Positions 25,601 through 40,072 of a DNA stretch of 64,000 nt are shown here, one piece after another (positions within the stretch are counted from its first letter, which is position 1; the number at the start of each line of letters is the position of its first letter). The DNA comes from Lates calcarifer (taxonomy: Eukaryota; Chordata; Actinopteri; Centropomidae): the NCBI RefSeq assembly GCF_001640805.2, contig NC_066850.1, positions 17,543,036-17,607,035 of the forward strand, read 5' to 3'. Both the position numbers and the translations under genes were made by a program. Under the pieces are notes generated by a model, which saw only the letters and a list, made by a program, of their open reading frames with translations, had not been told where the DNA came from and did no database searches.

Positions 25601-28600
25601 GCCATTTTACTGAGGCAAAACTACTCCAAACATATGAAAATTGTTTTAATTATGAGTTAATGACAACTAATCCTGTGACTCTAAGTGCATTAAAAAGTCA
25701 AAGATACTGACCTTTAAACCACCTGATCAACAAGTGGTATTACACTCGCAGTCTTTCCACATGGTTAACACAACCACAGCGCACTAGTTAAGCTAATGGA
25801 GAATTGTTGTTAAGAAGCTAAAATGAAAGCTGTCTGTATGTAATCTAACTGGTTAGTTTGCCAATAATCTTAAGATTTGGGAAATTCCTGTCAACTTTTC
25901 TGATAAGACAAACCAGCCCATCGACATTGCTGCTATAGAAACAATATTTAGTTGTATTTAAAATATGACTCAACTCGACTCCTGTTCTGAATTTATTCTT
26001 ATTTATTCTTCAAATTTAAAATTAAAAAAACCCCAGTTATTTGTTAATGAAAAAGAACTGGTAACAGTCTGAGCCGGACTGATAGGGGTCTGGATGAATT
26101 TTATATAAAGATAAAATCCTAATGAGACCCATCCCTACAGTTGGTCAGTGGCTTCACCCTGACTTCAGGCAGATGAGCAAATCACTGTTCAAGTCACTTC
26201 ACTATAAGCCTTGTTTAACCAGTGATATTTTGTGCTTATTATTTTTTATTGTGCATAATGTGAATGATTACATTATCTTCTCCCATATTAAAGGGCAACT
26301 TAAATAATTCATGTGGATTTAAGATACATTTCCTTAATGAAAATAGAACATTTCCTTTAAATGAAACAATAACAATAACTTTCGGCTGGTAAGGAGCACC
26401 AGTGTTACTAGAGGAGAAGTGAGTATGGAGTCCTGGTGTGTGGGTGGTTTTCCTGGAAACAAAGCCAAAAACAACCTGATACTAAACCACAGGATGTTCA
26501 CAAGCATGTCCACGCTCTAGCATAAGCTATCTGCATAGACAGGGGTCATATTACAGAAACAACACAGAACATCTGAATACATTTTACATGACATCTTCAC
26601 CCTCCTCAGTTGCATGAATCAGACATCTGCTCCAAAGCACACAGTAGTAACAAAGTGAATAAATGATCACACTAACGATTCTGCATACTATTCTTGGGGC
26701 TAATATATGCCTATATGTTTTTAAGCCTATATATGTGGACACATACAGGCTCAAAACATTGGGCTCAAGTTGCAGACCACCTCGTAACTGTGGGGCGTTC
26801 ACTGGGAGTGCAGTGAGGAAGCTGCCAGTGTTTCTCTGTAATGGTTGTGTTTGTGATAATAACACTCACCAGACTGATGTCGTGATTTGGTCATGTGCAG
26901 CTGGCACACGGAGCAATGCAAATTTGTCTAAGAGTTAACAACAAAACCTTGTATGAATTGTGTCCAGCATTTTATCTAACTGACTGACTAGTCTGCGTTT
27001 TGTTTATTTATTTATTTATCTGTCCATTAAATGACGTCTGTCTTTCAATACAGATGTGGACACACTGGCTCTGCTGTGTGTGTGTGTGTGTGTGTGTGGG
27101 TTGGTGTAGCTGGAGGTCCTTTATTGTTAATGTTTGTGTGTGTTCACATAGAGCTACACAAACACTCAGATACTGACAAAAGCTCCATTCAGACAGGATT
27201 AACATTAGAGGAGAATGAAGAATGAAATATTCACTGTGCTGCTCAGTGATTTAATAACCGCTCTGGATGGAATTTTAACCAATGAGAAATTACAGGATAT
27301 AGTCTCTAATAGACACGGACATTCAGCAGGACAGACAGAGAAAAAGAGTAAAGCCTCTTTGGGGAGTGTGTGTGTTGGGGTGAGGTGGGCGGGATCCAGG
27401 TATTATTCAATCATCTCTCCTCCCACAGAGACATAGGTCCAGTCTGAATACAGATTTGTTTTTTCTTGAAAGACGTTTGCTCTCAGGGGAGACGTCTTCA
27501 CCTCGTTTCTTCATTCCTCTTCCTCTCCCTTCTCTTCTTCCTCGTTTCAGGTCTGGTATCCAGACTCTGCCTCACAATGCCAAAGTCCACTACAACTACG
27601 CCAACTTCCTGAAAGACAGTGGTCGGCACCAGGAGGCCATTCACCACTACACCACTGCCCTCAGGTCTGACACCGCACTAAACTAAATCTGTCTCTATGG
27701 GTTTTTAACACTGTGTTCACACAGGGGGTGAAGTGTGAGCAGCAGGTTAATGGAGAAGAGTAGTCGCCCACGTTTTTGCAGCACTCAGCCAAACACATCA
27801 TCACTGTAGTTACATGCAAAAAAGTGAGGAAAACAGAAATATATGCTCTGGGCAGCATTTACAGGTGTGCAGCAGGAGTAAAATGTAGCTGTCACGTGGC
27901 CTTTGTTGACAGCTGGATTGATTCAAATACAAGCATGAGACAAATGAGTAAAAAACATGAGGCTGAAACACTTCCTGTGTGGATACATCCTCTTTACATG
28001 CTACATGACTTTGTATGTTACTAAGTTTCCCTCCGACACTCAACTTCAAACCTCATTCTGCCGGTGAGATTGAGTCTTGTGGCTGTTTGTGCAAACTTAA
28101 AACATACTGAGCTTTATTATAAAGCGAATGCTATTTTAAAGGATAATTCTGGTATTTTTGAACTTTATTTTCTCTTTTTTTGTAAATGACTCAACAACAA
28201 CAATCTTTTGAATCAACAACATTATGGATAGGGTTCCTACAGAGATAGATATTTTTATTAAAGCATAAGATCCTTTTTGTTTAACCAGAAATATCATTAT
28301 ACAGTATATCACTACCAGACTCCATAGACAAAAACAGGACTTTTACTGACTGCCTTATCTGTTAGTTTGTTTGTTACTGTGTGACTCTCAGTGGTGGAAG
28401 CAATATTCAGATCCTATACATAAGTAAAAGTATAATAAATAACAAACCAACTCTGATCAAGGCACTAAGAGAGGTTATATATTTGCATAACACACTGTCA
28501 GATAAGCTCTTTTGTCACTATGTTTTGGCATAAAATGCTGCAAATTGATTGTGACATGGGGAGTTATCATTGCAGCTGAAATTTTAATGTTAATTTAAAC

Positions 28601-31600
28601 AACACATTAACTTTTATGTAAATATAATGTGACACGCAGCGTTATGAAGTTCTGGTTCTGATTATGTGTGCAGTTTAATGCAAATTTCTACCATGACACT
28701 GGGACTTTAATGCAGATTAATTGTGATGTAGGGAGTTAGTATTGCCATGATATATTTTTCTTGTAAAACTTAAATTGTCAGTAGCATTTTCTTTTTCTTA
28801 AAATACATCACCATAATCACACATTTGCATAAAATGTCAAGTGTAGACAGTGCATATGCAAAAAAAAAAACTTTTACTGATGCTCAATGAAAAAACTCAA
28901 CTCAGAAGTCAGATCTGCACACTGTGCTGACAGCTCAGGCAGGGATTTGAGTTTTGATCTTTGTCAGGCATCATAAGAAAGTGGGATTTAATTCAATACA
29001 ACTTTATTTATCCCTGGAGGGGGAATTGCAGCAGCTAGAGTTTGCTAGTTTGCTAAAGTATGCAGAGAGTTGTAAGGGAGAGCATGAAATAACCTGGTGC
29101 AAACAAAAACACGAGTTTAAGTTGTTCTTGTGCTTGTCTGCAGGAAAACATGTGTTTTGTACCAAACGTTGAATCAGATAGAATAGTTGCAGTGCCCTTT
29201 TACCCAATCACCCATCAGTTTCCTGATTTGTCAAGCTTGTGAAAAAAAGGTCCAATTAAATACTAAAAACATGGCCCTGAACGACAGAGTCCACTTCTAG
29301 TGAATGAGCTTAAAACGTCCCATGAAAAGGTTTTGGGATCGTAGCTTCTATTTATTTGATATGGTTCTACATGAATCAGGATCTTATGGAGGGACCTTAT
29401 CATCAGGTGGGACTTGTTAAAAAAAAGGGGCAGAAAAACAGAGATGTCATAAATTCTGTGCCTTTTTAAACAAAAAAGCTTGAGCCATTCATGTTTTAGT
29501 CACATTTAAGTAAATAGGTGGCACAGATGTGCAGAGCCAGAACAACAATGAATGTGACCCAAATATAACCTACTAACAAATACTGTGTGTGTAACAAAGC
29601 CTTCTTTGCATTTAATGAATAAGATGGTTTATTTAGTTTAGTGAGTTTATTTATAACTCCAGGTGCAGGATGTGTCCTTGTACATTCTGACCCTTTAAAG
29701 GAAGAAAAATGGGTAGAGTGCTGTAAAAGTAGGTGAGAAGCATTTTTGACATGTATTTGGCATAGTATGGTTAACTCAAGGTCACTGCATAGAAAATAAG
29801 TCATTTTTATTTCATGTGACCTTTAAGAAACCATGCTCCATTTGATGGCTGTTAGCCAGTGTACTGTACTGTACTGTACTGTTTATTTTTAGTGGTTGGC
29901 TCCAGTGGGAATTTAACCTTTCAAAGTATGACAGCATCAGTGGCGCATCCACACACTGAGCTCTGCAAAAACATTTTTTAAATTATTTTATTGACTAATA
30001 TTGGATGTCCTGTCTCACATAATTAAACCCAGCGAGGTTAATATAATGTGCATACACAGTCTTACAAATAATACACACACACCTTTGGGTGCATGCTCTC
30101 ATGCATGTAATGGTCTTGTTTCAGCTCACAGCTCATGCTCTGTTCATCTATCACACACACACAGGCTGCATTAATGAAAGAGAGCGTCCATTAGTTGTCC
30201 CTGTCACTGGAGAGACTGCCTGAGGAACCACAGAGATGTGGTTCAGCTCTTCTTCTCCTCCAGTCTTCAATTAATTATATAAAACAAAGAAAGCAGCAAA
30301 TCCTCACATCTGAGAAGCTACAAGAATAACTGACATTTGTATTTGATAATTATCTAATTATTAAAATCACTGATGATGATTATTGTCTGTTTATTTATAA
30401 TCAGTTCCATTATCTAATTACAATCTTTCCAGCAAATATTGCAATTGCAAAATAAATTGTGATCAGTTTGTAGAAATGAAACCACAAGCCTGTGTTTATG
30501 GACTACACAGGTTGAGGCCAAAGAAATAATAAAATAATGCAGTCCCGTGTTGCTGAGGTCGCCTGGTTTTAAACTAGTCAGCTTCAGAAATGTTGACATG
30601 TGGAACCTTGGCATGTTCCATTAAACTGGTAGTATATAGATAAAATCAAATATTTGTTTAAAAGTAATCAAACTGGTATGTGTGCTGTACGTTGTGCTGT
30701 TAGATAATCTTACACCATATCTTACCATACTTAATTTCCCTGGGGGAGTCGTCCCAAGGGATCAATAAAGTCTAGTCTAAGTCTCTAATCTGCACTTTTG
30801 CTACATGGAGCTCTGTGCTTTAATGCCTTATGATGTTGTGTTCTCTGTCAACTGCTTCTTTTCTCTTAACTGGACTGTACTGGCAGGACAGTAAAAGAAT
30901 AGTTTTTCAGAGACACTTTAGAAAGACAAACTGAAATAGTTAAAGTGATGGGGGCAAAAATAGGATTTTGAAAAGTGGAATTTCAGCCTTACTCAACATT
31001 TCTCACTTAGCTACAGCTGAGTAAACCAGACAGCTATCATTATATCCTTCGGTGGCTGACTAACTTCACTTCAAATCTAGATTTGTAATGTAAGAATGAT
31101 TCATTGTTCAGCTTTAATCAGTGCTCATAATGGACTGTAATGTGTCCTGTGTTTGTTGTAATTTGGACAGTAAAGATCTAGTGGACATTCTCCCCATTCA
31201 CCAACACTCTCCTCTTGTAACTGTAGCATTTCCATCATCCTTCTCCACATTCCCAGACTCGAAATTCTCCTTTTCCATGCAGTCACTTCAATAATCCAGT
31301 AATTCTGTCTTACAGACAAAACCAAAACCAAAAACCAAACCTCTGGAGAATCACACCCCTGAAATACGAGGCGACATCATGTTCACCCCCACCCAGAGGT
31401 GTGAAGCCACATTTAAGTTTGATGCAAGGGGTTAACACGTGTAGGTTTTGATTCATAGTTTCATTTCTTTCACGCACTTTGTGATACAAGTGATGGAGCG
31501 TAGGCTTGTCGCCATCATAGTTAACAGCACAGCTGCTTACAAATGAAGTTTAAGTTTGGCTTTCGGGTGCGTTTTCATAAATTTGCGTCAGGGAAAGCTC

Positions 31601-34600
31601 AACTTTCTTCGCCCATCAAGCAGCTCGCAATGTGAACAGCGACTGGGTGGAGTCCGTTGATTGCTGGTATCTCCCAGGTGTTCCTGCAGCTGCTCCTCAT
31701 CCTGCGCTGTGAAAAGCCAACCCATTAACACATGGAACAAGGTTACCATAGAAACAATATAGAGCGTTTCCACAGCACCACGCTCTCCTCCTGCCCTGGG
31801 TGTCTTGTGAGGCTCGTGTCACCATCATAGGCACTAACTATAAAAATGTATTCCAATTACACAGAGGTCTTTTGTAGCAGTGATGGAGAGCAGCTGTAAA
31901 TGTCAGCACAGGCTGCTGGCTGCAGCTTCAACACACTCACTGCTGATTTATCTGCACCATTTGCTCTGAAGATAATCCTTATCACTATGACAAGGCACTT
32001 AGTGCAATCAAGATCATGTTATGGTATGCCTCCATCTGGAAGTGTAGAGCCATCAGAGGTTCCTAAGATGAGCACAGTTAGCGATGCTCGATTCCAGAAC
32101 TAGCAAACCAGCAGACTGGCTGTTAAAGTTTCATGTCATGGTGATCTATCTACTATTAAAATGACTGCTCCAGCCGTGCTTAACCCCTTATAAGTACCTG
32201 GATGAGTTGCTGACTAATTTGATAAATAAAATTATTAGATATGTGTTATTAAAATGTCAGGATAACATGAAGCATGAAGAGGTGGTTGGTTTTCTTTCAC
32301 AAAAATACAAAAATCCATTCCTTTTTTTAAAAAACCAGAACAGACAAAAGTATCAGGCCGTTTTATCATATACATCACGGCTGTGGCTCAGGAGGTGGAA
32401 CAGGTCGCCCACTAATCAAAAGGTCAGCGGTTCGATCCCCAGCTCCTCTAGTCCATGTGCCAAAGAATTCTCAGGAAAGATAATGAACCATAAATTGCCC
32501 CTGATGTATCATCGCTGTGTGAATGTGTGTGTGGATGGGTGAATGTGACCTGTAGTGGTCAATAAGACTAGAGAGGTATATAAGTGCAGCACATTCACCA
32601 TTTTACAACAGCAAATATTACAGATGGAAACCAGTCTTTAATAGAATCAGAACATTAGATTTTGTTGTAAATCATCTGTTTATTGAAGGACCTGCCAGTG
32701 TATTGATTTATAGGATGTTCCAGTCCTGTGCACAGTATTCTGCTGGTGGGATGACCTTCTGTTCACATTTGGTCTGTGTTCACCAGCTGGTCTCTAACTG
32801 TGTCTGTCTGCTGTTTGGTGGTGGGCAGGTAGTGCACAGCAGCTTTTTATTGCCTACTGCTGCTGGAAACCACAATAAACTAAAAGAGGCTAGAACAATG
32901 TAGAGCTGAGGGGAACCACAGAGGTGGTCAACACTTTCTCTATTACACATAGTAATTTAATCTGTTGTTAATGTAAATAGCATTGTAGCATCTTTAAATG
33001 GAGACACTCTTAATTGTAAAACGTTACTGTCAGCATCTCAGTATCTCCATATTACAAACTGCCATTCATTTCTGCAAAATACCCAGTGTTAATAGAGGGG
33101 TTGTACAACACTTCCAGAGCAGACCAGCTTACATTATGATCAGCCAAACATTCCAAATAGCAACACAACGACAATACCATAACATCCTGTACCAATAAAA
33201 TCAAGAACGATTGCTAGAAACATTTTAAACAGTTTAAAACTGTCATTTATGGGGGAAAACCAATGACCAAATGTGTGTGTGAGTATGTGCCCTGAGCAGT
33301 GACTCTCCTGGCTGGCCAGACCATTTGCTGCATGTTATTATCTTTCCCTGCATTTCCTGTTTATCTCCACTGTCGCTGTCAAATAAAGACAGAAAAAAAA
33401 AAAAATACAGTTGAATACAGTTCATGTTTTCTATAAACAGTAAGTGGAATTTGATTGCCCTCTCCTCTCCTCTCCAGGTTATATCCCCGTCATGCCAGTG
33501 CCGTGAACAATCTGGGCACTCTGACACGCAGCCCAGAGGAGGCTGAGCGCTACTACAGGAAAGCACTGGACATCAACCCCCAGCATAACCGAGCTCTCTT
33601 CAACCTGGGAAACCTCCTCAAGTAAGACACTCTCACTCTCACACGCACAACAAAAACCTGACAATCACACTGTGACAGACAGACAACAAAGAAACTGAAG
33701 GAGCTCAACACAGCTGGAGACTGTCATTATGTTGTTTTTGCAACTTTGAACAGTCGTAGTAGGAAGGAGACTGTTGTAATGTTCCAACAGCAACTTCTTA
33801 ATTATTACTAAAAATAACTTTTTCCCTTCAGCTTTCACAACAACAGAGTAAAAACATTTTAATCGTTCAGTGTCATTAATTCATTCATCTCTCCTTTACC
33901 TCTATATATACCTCTATATATGAAACTGAGGGGTGTTTATAGCAAAGCAAGATTAGCAGTGATTTTCAGTGTAGTGGTCACTACAGTGGACAGATATTAA
34001 AAAGCTGTTTAATTTTGTTTTGATGATAGAATTGCACATCAGCCAGCACAATGGACGCTAGAGTGTTGTTCCGTACATTTCCAACCGTTGGCCAGTCAAT
34101 GTAAGTCTAACACAAATTTCTCAAAACCAAGATGGCCGACGGATGGCGAGACATGTGCTGAGCAGCTCAGGAAAATCCTGCCAATCCTCTAAGAAGGAGA
34201 CTCCTGCACGCAAAAAAAAAAAATGGTAACATCAAGTAACATCTAAGGAGTAATACCACTTTAAAGTATTTTATAGTATTGATTTTATATTAGGAGTTAA
34301 TTACAATTAATCATCTGTCCACTAGATTTTTGTGTTTTAAAAATTGTTTGTGTTCAAAAAAATTAAAAACACACAAGAAACCCTGACTGAGGATTTCATA
34401 ATTCATGCATGAAAGGGTTAAGCTAATTTGCAGGAAGCTCTGTTTCATGACAGTGGTCTGAATAGTAACCTATGCTGTGGAAGCTGATCCCTGGAAGCCA
34501 GCCTGATCCTGGTCAGGCTGGTTTTCAGGTGAAGCTCAGCAACAGTGTTATAATCTGCTAGCCAGACTGAAACGCAGTTGAAAGAATATACCCAGTATTA

Positions 34601-36482
34601 CAATCAGAGCATTTGTTTTTAAATGGACTGCAGTTCAAATATGGCTAATGAACGACAGCCTGTGTCTGTAGTCTCATGTGAAACTCTGTCAGTATTTGGT
34701 CTCTCCTTAAATGCCACATAAATGAAATTAAGATAACAGACACCCAGAAGTCTCTCTGTTAAATACAGAAGGAACATGCAGAAAGCTCTTGTTACTAGAA
34801 AATGCAAATTCATTAAAATAAATAAACGTGGGACCCAAAATGACATGATTACTTAGTTCATAGTTTGCTCTCCAACATGCTGCCAAAAGTCTGATGTTTT
34901 GTTAATTGCAGCAGTTTGCATGTTCTCTTTATGCCTGCATGCGTTTCCTCTGGTTTATCCTATAATTTGAACCTGGCCAGACTGACATCCAGGGTCAGGT
35001 CCTGGTTATAAGGACCTAAGCAGATCAAAGTGGAAAACCTGTAAATATCAGTGTCTCCCCAGAAATATGAATCCTGGGTTTGGAAATGAACCTGCTGCCA
35101 AGTATATTTCTGCTGTGGATTCTTTTCAGGTGTGTGATTAAACTGGAGATCCTCACCCACATAGTTTTCAGTCAACAAAACATTATTAAACTTTAATGCT
35201 CATGATTCATTGTGCTGCCGATGCAGAGCCTCAGAGTCACAGCGCGTCAGTGTGAACACAGGCTGAATTGAGAGATATGTTGAAACATAGCCTCAGCACT
35301 TAGACAGAAATGAACGGTCATCTGAAGATGCAGTGGCATTAGTCATACTGGAGTCAGACTGTAGGGCTTGAAAAATGACTCACCACATTCACTAAATGAA
35401 AGTCGTCAATTATCCAGAGTCCTGACACCAACACTGTACTCTGCCAGGCTCTCTGTAGAGTTGTGGAGGCTGTTTTTGTTTGTTTGTTTTGTGGTCAGAC
35501 AGCGTGGACTGCCCTGAGCTCTGCTGCTTCTAATAGAAAATTACATAATAATTGAAGCTGAAATGAAGTCCATTATTATGGATGGCATTATGTTATCACT
35601 GGAGCTGTATCCACCAAGTCCATGACAGCTCAGTGTGTGTCTATATGTCTGTCTTTGTGCTGTTGTGAACAAGAATAAGTGATGAATTATGAATTGCATG
35701 ACAGTGAAATGAAGTGTGTAATCTGTGGCTGTTATTGAAAGTGTGATAATAATGCTGCTACTGATGATGAAGATGAGAGTATGATAATTTTGCTGCCTCT
35801 AATCATGATGATAATAGTAAGCGTATAATAGTCTCACTCCAACAGAGGATGGTTTTGTTGATAATGATAAATGTTGCTGTCATGGCTGAGGTAGCACTGG
35901 TAAAATCATTTGTTGTCAGGTCTAGTGGACTTTATTACCACTGAGCCTGATTGTTGTACCAGCTACTAACAGGCCACAACATACCTGACTGAGAAAAGTT
36001 TGTGTTCCTCCATTTAGACACAGACAGTAACTAAACCAAAATGCTTCAGGGCTGATGGTTATTATTCACTGTCCATCACAAAAAGTTGCTCTTTGCATTC
36101 ACTTTCAGTGTAACGCTCTCATGTCTCCATGTGTCTGCTCCTCTCCTGTGTCTGAGCTCAGACCAACACTTATTACATAAGACTCAGCCTCGTCAACTTT
36201 GGTAACCAATCATAGATAAAAAGCAACAAACTCTGACCGTGACACTGCTGATTATAGTGGTGGTGTGGTGATGGGGGAATAATGGTGATGGTAGCGATGA
36301 TGGTGTTAATGATGATTGTGATGATGATGCTGATAGTGATGATGGTGAGCATATGGTAATACTGTTGATGTTGATGTTGATGACGATGACGATGATGATG
36401 ATGATGATGGTGATGGTGGTGATGACAGTGATGATTATGATGATGATGACAGTGATGATGATGATGATGATGATGATGACAG

Positions 36483-36548
<66 letters not shown>

Positions 36549-39500
36549 CAGTGATGATGATGATGATGGTGGTGGTGATGACAGTGATGATTATGATGAC
36601 GATGACAGTGATGATGATGATGGTGGTGGTGATGACAGTGATGATTATGATGACGATGACAGTGATGATGATGATGATGATTATGATGACGATGACAGTG
36701 ATGATGATGATGGTGGTGGTGATGACAGTGATGATTATGATGACGATGACAGTGATGATGATGATGACAGTGATGATGATGATGATGATGATGATGATGA
36801 CAGTGATGATGATGATGATGATGATGATGACAGTGATGGTGATGGTGATGGTGGTGATGACAGTGATGATTATGATGACGATGACAGTGATGATGATGAT
36901 GACAGTGATGATGATGGTGATTCTGTGTTGCAGGTCTCAGGGGAAGGAGAAAGAGGCTGAGGCTCTGCTGAAGGACTCCATACGCTTTGGTCCACATTTT
37001 GCTGATGCTTACTCCAGTCTGGCATCACTCTATGCTGAACAGGTGAAACATTAAAATGCCACTCGCACACACATATTTGACTTAATGTGCTTGGGGGAGT
37101 GTTATAACTCATCACTGCTTCATAACTGCTGATTAAATTAGCTTTAGCTGATCGTTGATCTCTGTGCAGGCAGGTATAAAACACCTGTTCAGTCCTACAC
37201 ACTGTAGTTTCCTGTAACTTTCATCTGTTTCATTCTGTTTCATTCATGTTTCATCTGCATTCTCCCACAGAAACGCTTTCCTGAAGCCAATGAAGTGTAT
37301 CTGAAAGGCATAGAGAACTGTCCAGACAGCTCCGACCTGCATAACAACTATGGAGTGTTTCTGGTGGATACAGGTGAGTTGAATCCAGCGGCTATCTGGC
37401 CCCTGTAATGATGGGTAAATACAGGCTCCAATTAACACTGTAGTCTTCTACTGCATAGACATACATGGGTTTACATTAAGTAAAGCATTCAGACACTGCC
37501 TATATATCAAACTGACTGACAGAGGCTGTTTTTAAAAGCCAACTTTGCAGCCAGGGTCATGTGGAAATGATATTGCTTGTTTGTACATTTACATTCTGTG
37601 GCCACTTCGTTAGGTACACCTGCACTGTCTAACACTACCCAATAAGACCATAAAGTTTACTTTTAAGATGCCACTAAGGATTTTTTACACTGTCATAAAA
37701 ATGTGTTATGGACAAAGCAAAAAGACACAGGGCACTGTTTTGAGTTTTTATTTACACAATGAATATGAATATGAATATGAATAAGGCAAAGCAGCATTAT
37801 TAAATCTGGGCCGTGAAGATGTCAACATGAACTCAGAATACAGTGCACCGCACTACAACAAAACTGAGTGACTTAACTTACCGACCATACCGACAGTTTG
37901 CATCTAACTCAAAATGACTTCTGCAACATATAAACAAAGTAAACTAAATGGATGTGCACTTCATCTAGAAATCATCTGTAAGGGTCGCAGGGGGGGCTGG
38001 AGCCTATCTCAGCTGTCATTGGGCAAGATCCTGTACAGATCACTAGTCCATGATAATTCAAGTTCTCAAAATAAATGAGAAATCTAGCAAAACTAAATTA
38101 CATTTAGCTATAATTACATTATGGATGACTGAAAGTATTCAGAGCCTTTCACTCTTTGCATATTTTGTTGTGTTGTAGATTTAATTTTAAATAAACAGTA
38201 AATGGAGGGACGTGAAGATGTCAGTTCACAGTCATGCATAAAAAAATAATATATTACATATATAAATGTTATAAAAAATTAAACATCACAAATTATATTG
38301 TTATATTATATGATGAGTTGATAGTGATCTGTTTTTCTTTTCTGGTGTGGCAGCAATACACTTCTGTAGATTTTTAAAAATGTATTTTCACATTATAAGT
38401 TATTGAGTGTAGATTGATGGACAGTCAGTTTACAATTAAATCTGCAACACAACAAACACACACCCAAGAGACAGAGGGGAAGGGAAAAAAACAGGAAAAG
38501 CAATGGGACAGAGGGAGCACTCAAATCCACGGCCGAGACCACGACAACATCAACCCAAAAGCCCTCAAGCATACTCAACCCACATAAGAGAGTAAGTGAA
38601 AACACTCAGCTTACACTCTGCAAACACGAAGCACTCCTGCATACTAATGTTTCCACACTAACCAACGTCCACTGAAGGGGTGGTGAAATCTAAATACATA
38701 TATACAGTGTTACATCAGGGTCAGTCCTCCACCTCTGCGACAATTTATGGTTTGTGATTAGAGTAGTAGTATAATACTGCATCACTTTACCTGAACTAAT
38801 TCTAATGGAACCCAGAGCCTCATTATCAGAAGGTATTACATTTAGGAAAATGTGCTCACATAAATTGAATAGATGTTTCTTCCACTCTCCTTCCATCTGT
38901 CTCATTTGTTTTCCCTGTTCTGTCCATTCCTCGTTCCTTCTTACTTCCTGCCTCATTTCTCCTCCACTTTTTTTCACTCCATTATTTTTTTTATTCCCTC
39001 CATCCTCCTTCTTTCTTTGCGCCCTCTTTTCCACCACCCCCCCCTCGTCCAGGAGAGGGGGAGCTGGCAGCCGCTCACTACCAGCAAGCAGTTCGACTCA
39101 AACCAGCACACTATGTAGCCATGGTGAACCTGGGCCGCCTGCTCCGATCATCCAATGAGAATAGAGAAGCAGAGTCTTGGTACAAGCGGTGAGTAAAGGA
39201 GTGTATTTTAGCAGTGGCGTGTTTAAGAAGAAGTTTTGCATTTTAAACACAAAGGGTTGGATCCAGGACAAATAACGAAGCATCAGTCCATTGTTCTTCT
39301 GCTCATCATGTATAGCTCATACTTTTCATTTTTCCACCTGCTGTGTTTGTTTTGATTTTCAGCTGCCGACTCTTCATTTTCCCCTTTAATTGATATTGGC
39401 AGATTATTGACATCTACCTGCTGGTAACAAAGCAAAAGTGTGAATTCCCCAAAATGCTGGAGTGGTGTAAAAATTTTAACATCCTCTTGTCTGTCTGAAC

Positions 39501-40025
39501 ATCTCTTCCTCCCATTCTATCGAGGATGCACCAACCAGTGGTGATGGTGGTGAACATGAGCTGAACCTACAGCTGTTATCAGCCAAATTAGTTTGGCTCA
39601 ACAGGTCTGGTAGGTCAGAGGTCAAGAGGTCCACTGGGATTATTTTTTTTCAGTAAGCAGAGCAGGTGAATGGAAGCAACAGGGTTTATGGGAAATGTAG
39701 TATTCAGTGTTATGTTGTCTGTTATGAATATTCATTCTACAGGCATGTTACTTAATCATATAGTGTAGGTGACAGTCTGTATGCAGACAGAGGGTGAGCT
39801 GGTATCCACTGAGCCTGCAAATCACCTCCCTGGAATGTCAGCCTCGTGACCTCTGACCTTTGCCAGCAGGGCGCTGCAGGTGACGAGGAAGGTGGACATC
39901 CTGACACCGCTCGGAGCGCTGTACTACAACACGGGCCGCTACGAGGAGGCCCTGCAGGTGTACAGAGAGGCCGCCGCCCTGCAACCAGACAGCACCGACA
40001 TCTGGCTGGCTCTGGTGAGCACAGT

Positions 40026-40072
<47 letters not shown>

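Larger units (their letters stand above)
24818..27550 (+). other. tmtc1 intron (2.7 kb)
   Basis: GT microsatellites at 24824-24851 and 27074-27099 and a LINE-like 3' tail with an ATCCT-type tandem end at 25095-25148. Otherwise AT-rich DNA in which I recognise nothing. Confidence 0.7.
27665..33477 (+). other. tmtc1 intron (5.8 kb)
   Basis: Holds a minus-strand LINE-like tail (28985-29110), a GTACT microsatellite (29861-29882), a plus-strand LINE-like tail (30730-30785), two blocks repeated in inverted orientation near 53.4-54.0 kb (30079-30236 and 31738-32032), a tRNA-derived SINE (32379-32604) and a second retroposon with a poly-A end (33288-33405) about 70 bp upstream of the next exon. Confidence 0.7.
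37374..39052 (+). other. tmtc1 intron (1.7 kb)
   Basis: Contains a Tc1-type terminal fragment (37593-37650), a degenerate fish repeat piece (37981-38050) and another Tc1-type end (38128-38200). It finishes in a long CT-rich tract before the acceptor. Confidence 0.65.

Noticed and set aside
31900..32103. Identical open frame ([18 protein letters not shown] start) present at 31900 and, reversed, at 53484
   Set aside because: The repeated frame follows from the inverted DNA duplication. Frames diverge at the block ends, and nothing else suggests coding.
32400..32450. tRNA-like A and B boxes considered as a genuine tRNA gene
   Set aside because: No cloverleaf or anticodon arm could be drawn and a SINE body follows, so it is a tRNA-derived retroposon.
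36173..36997. Long minus-strand open frame of poly-His with Cys/Asn
   Set aside because: It is the antisense reading of the GAT minisatellite. The codon pattern follows the repeat, and there is no promoter or splice logic.
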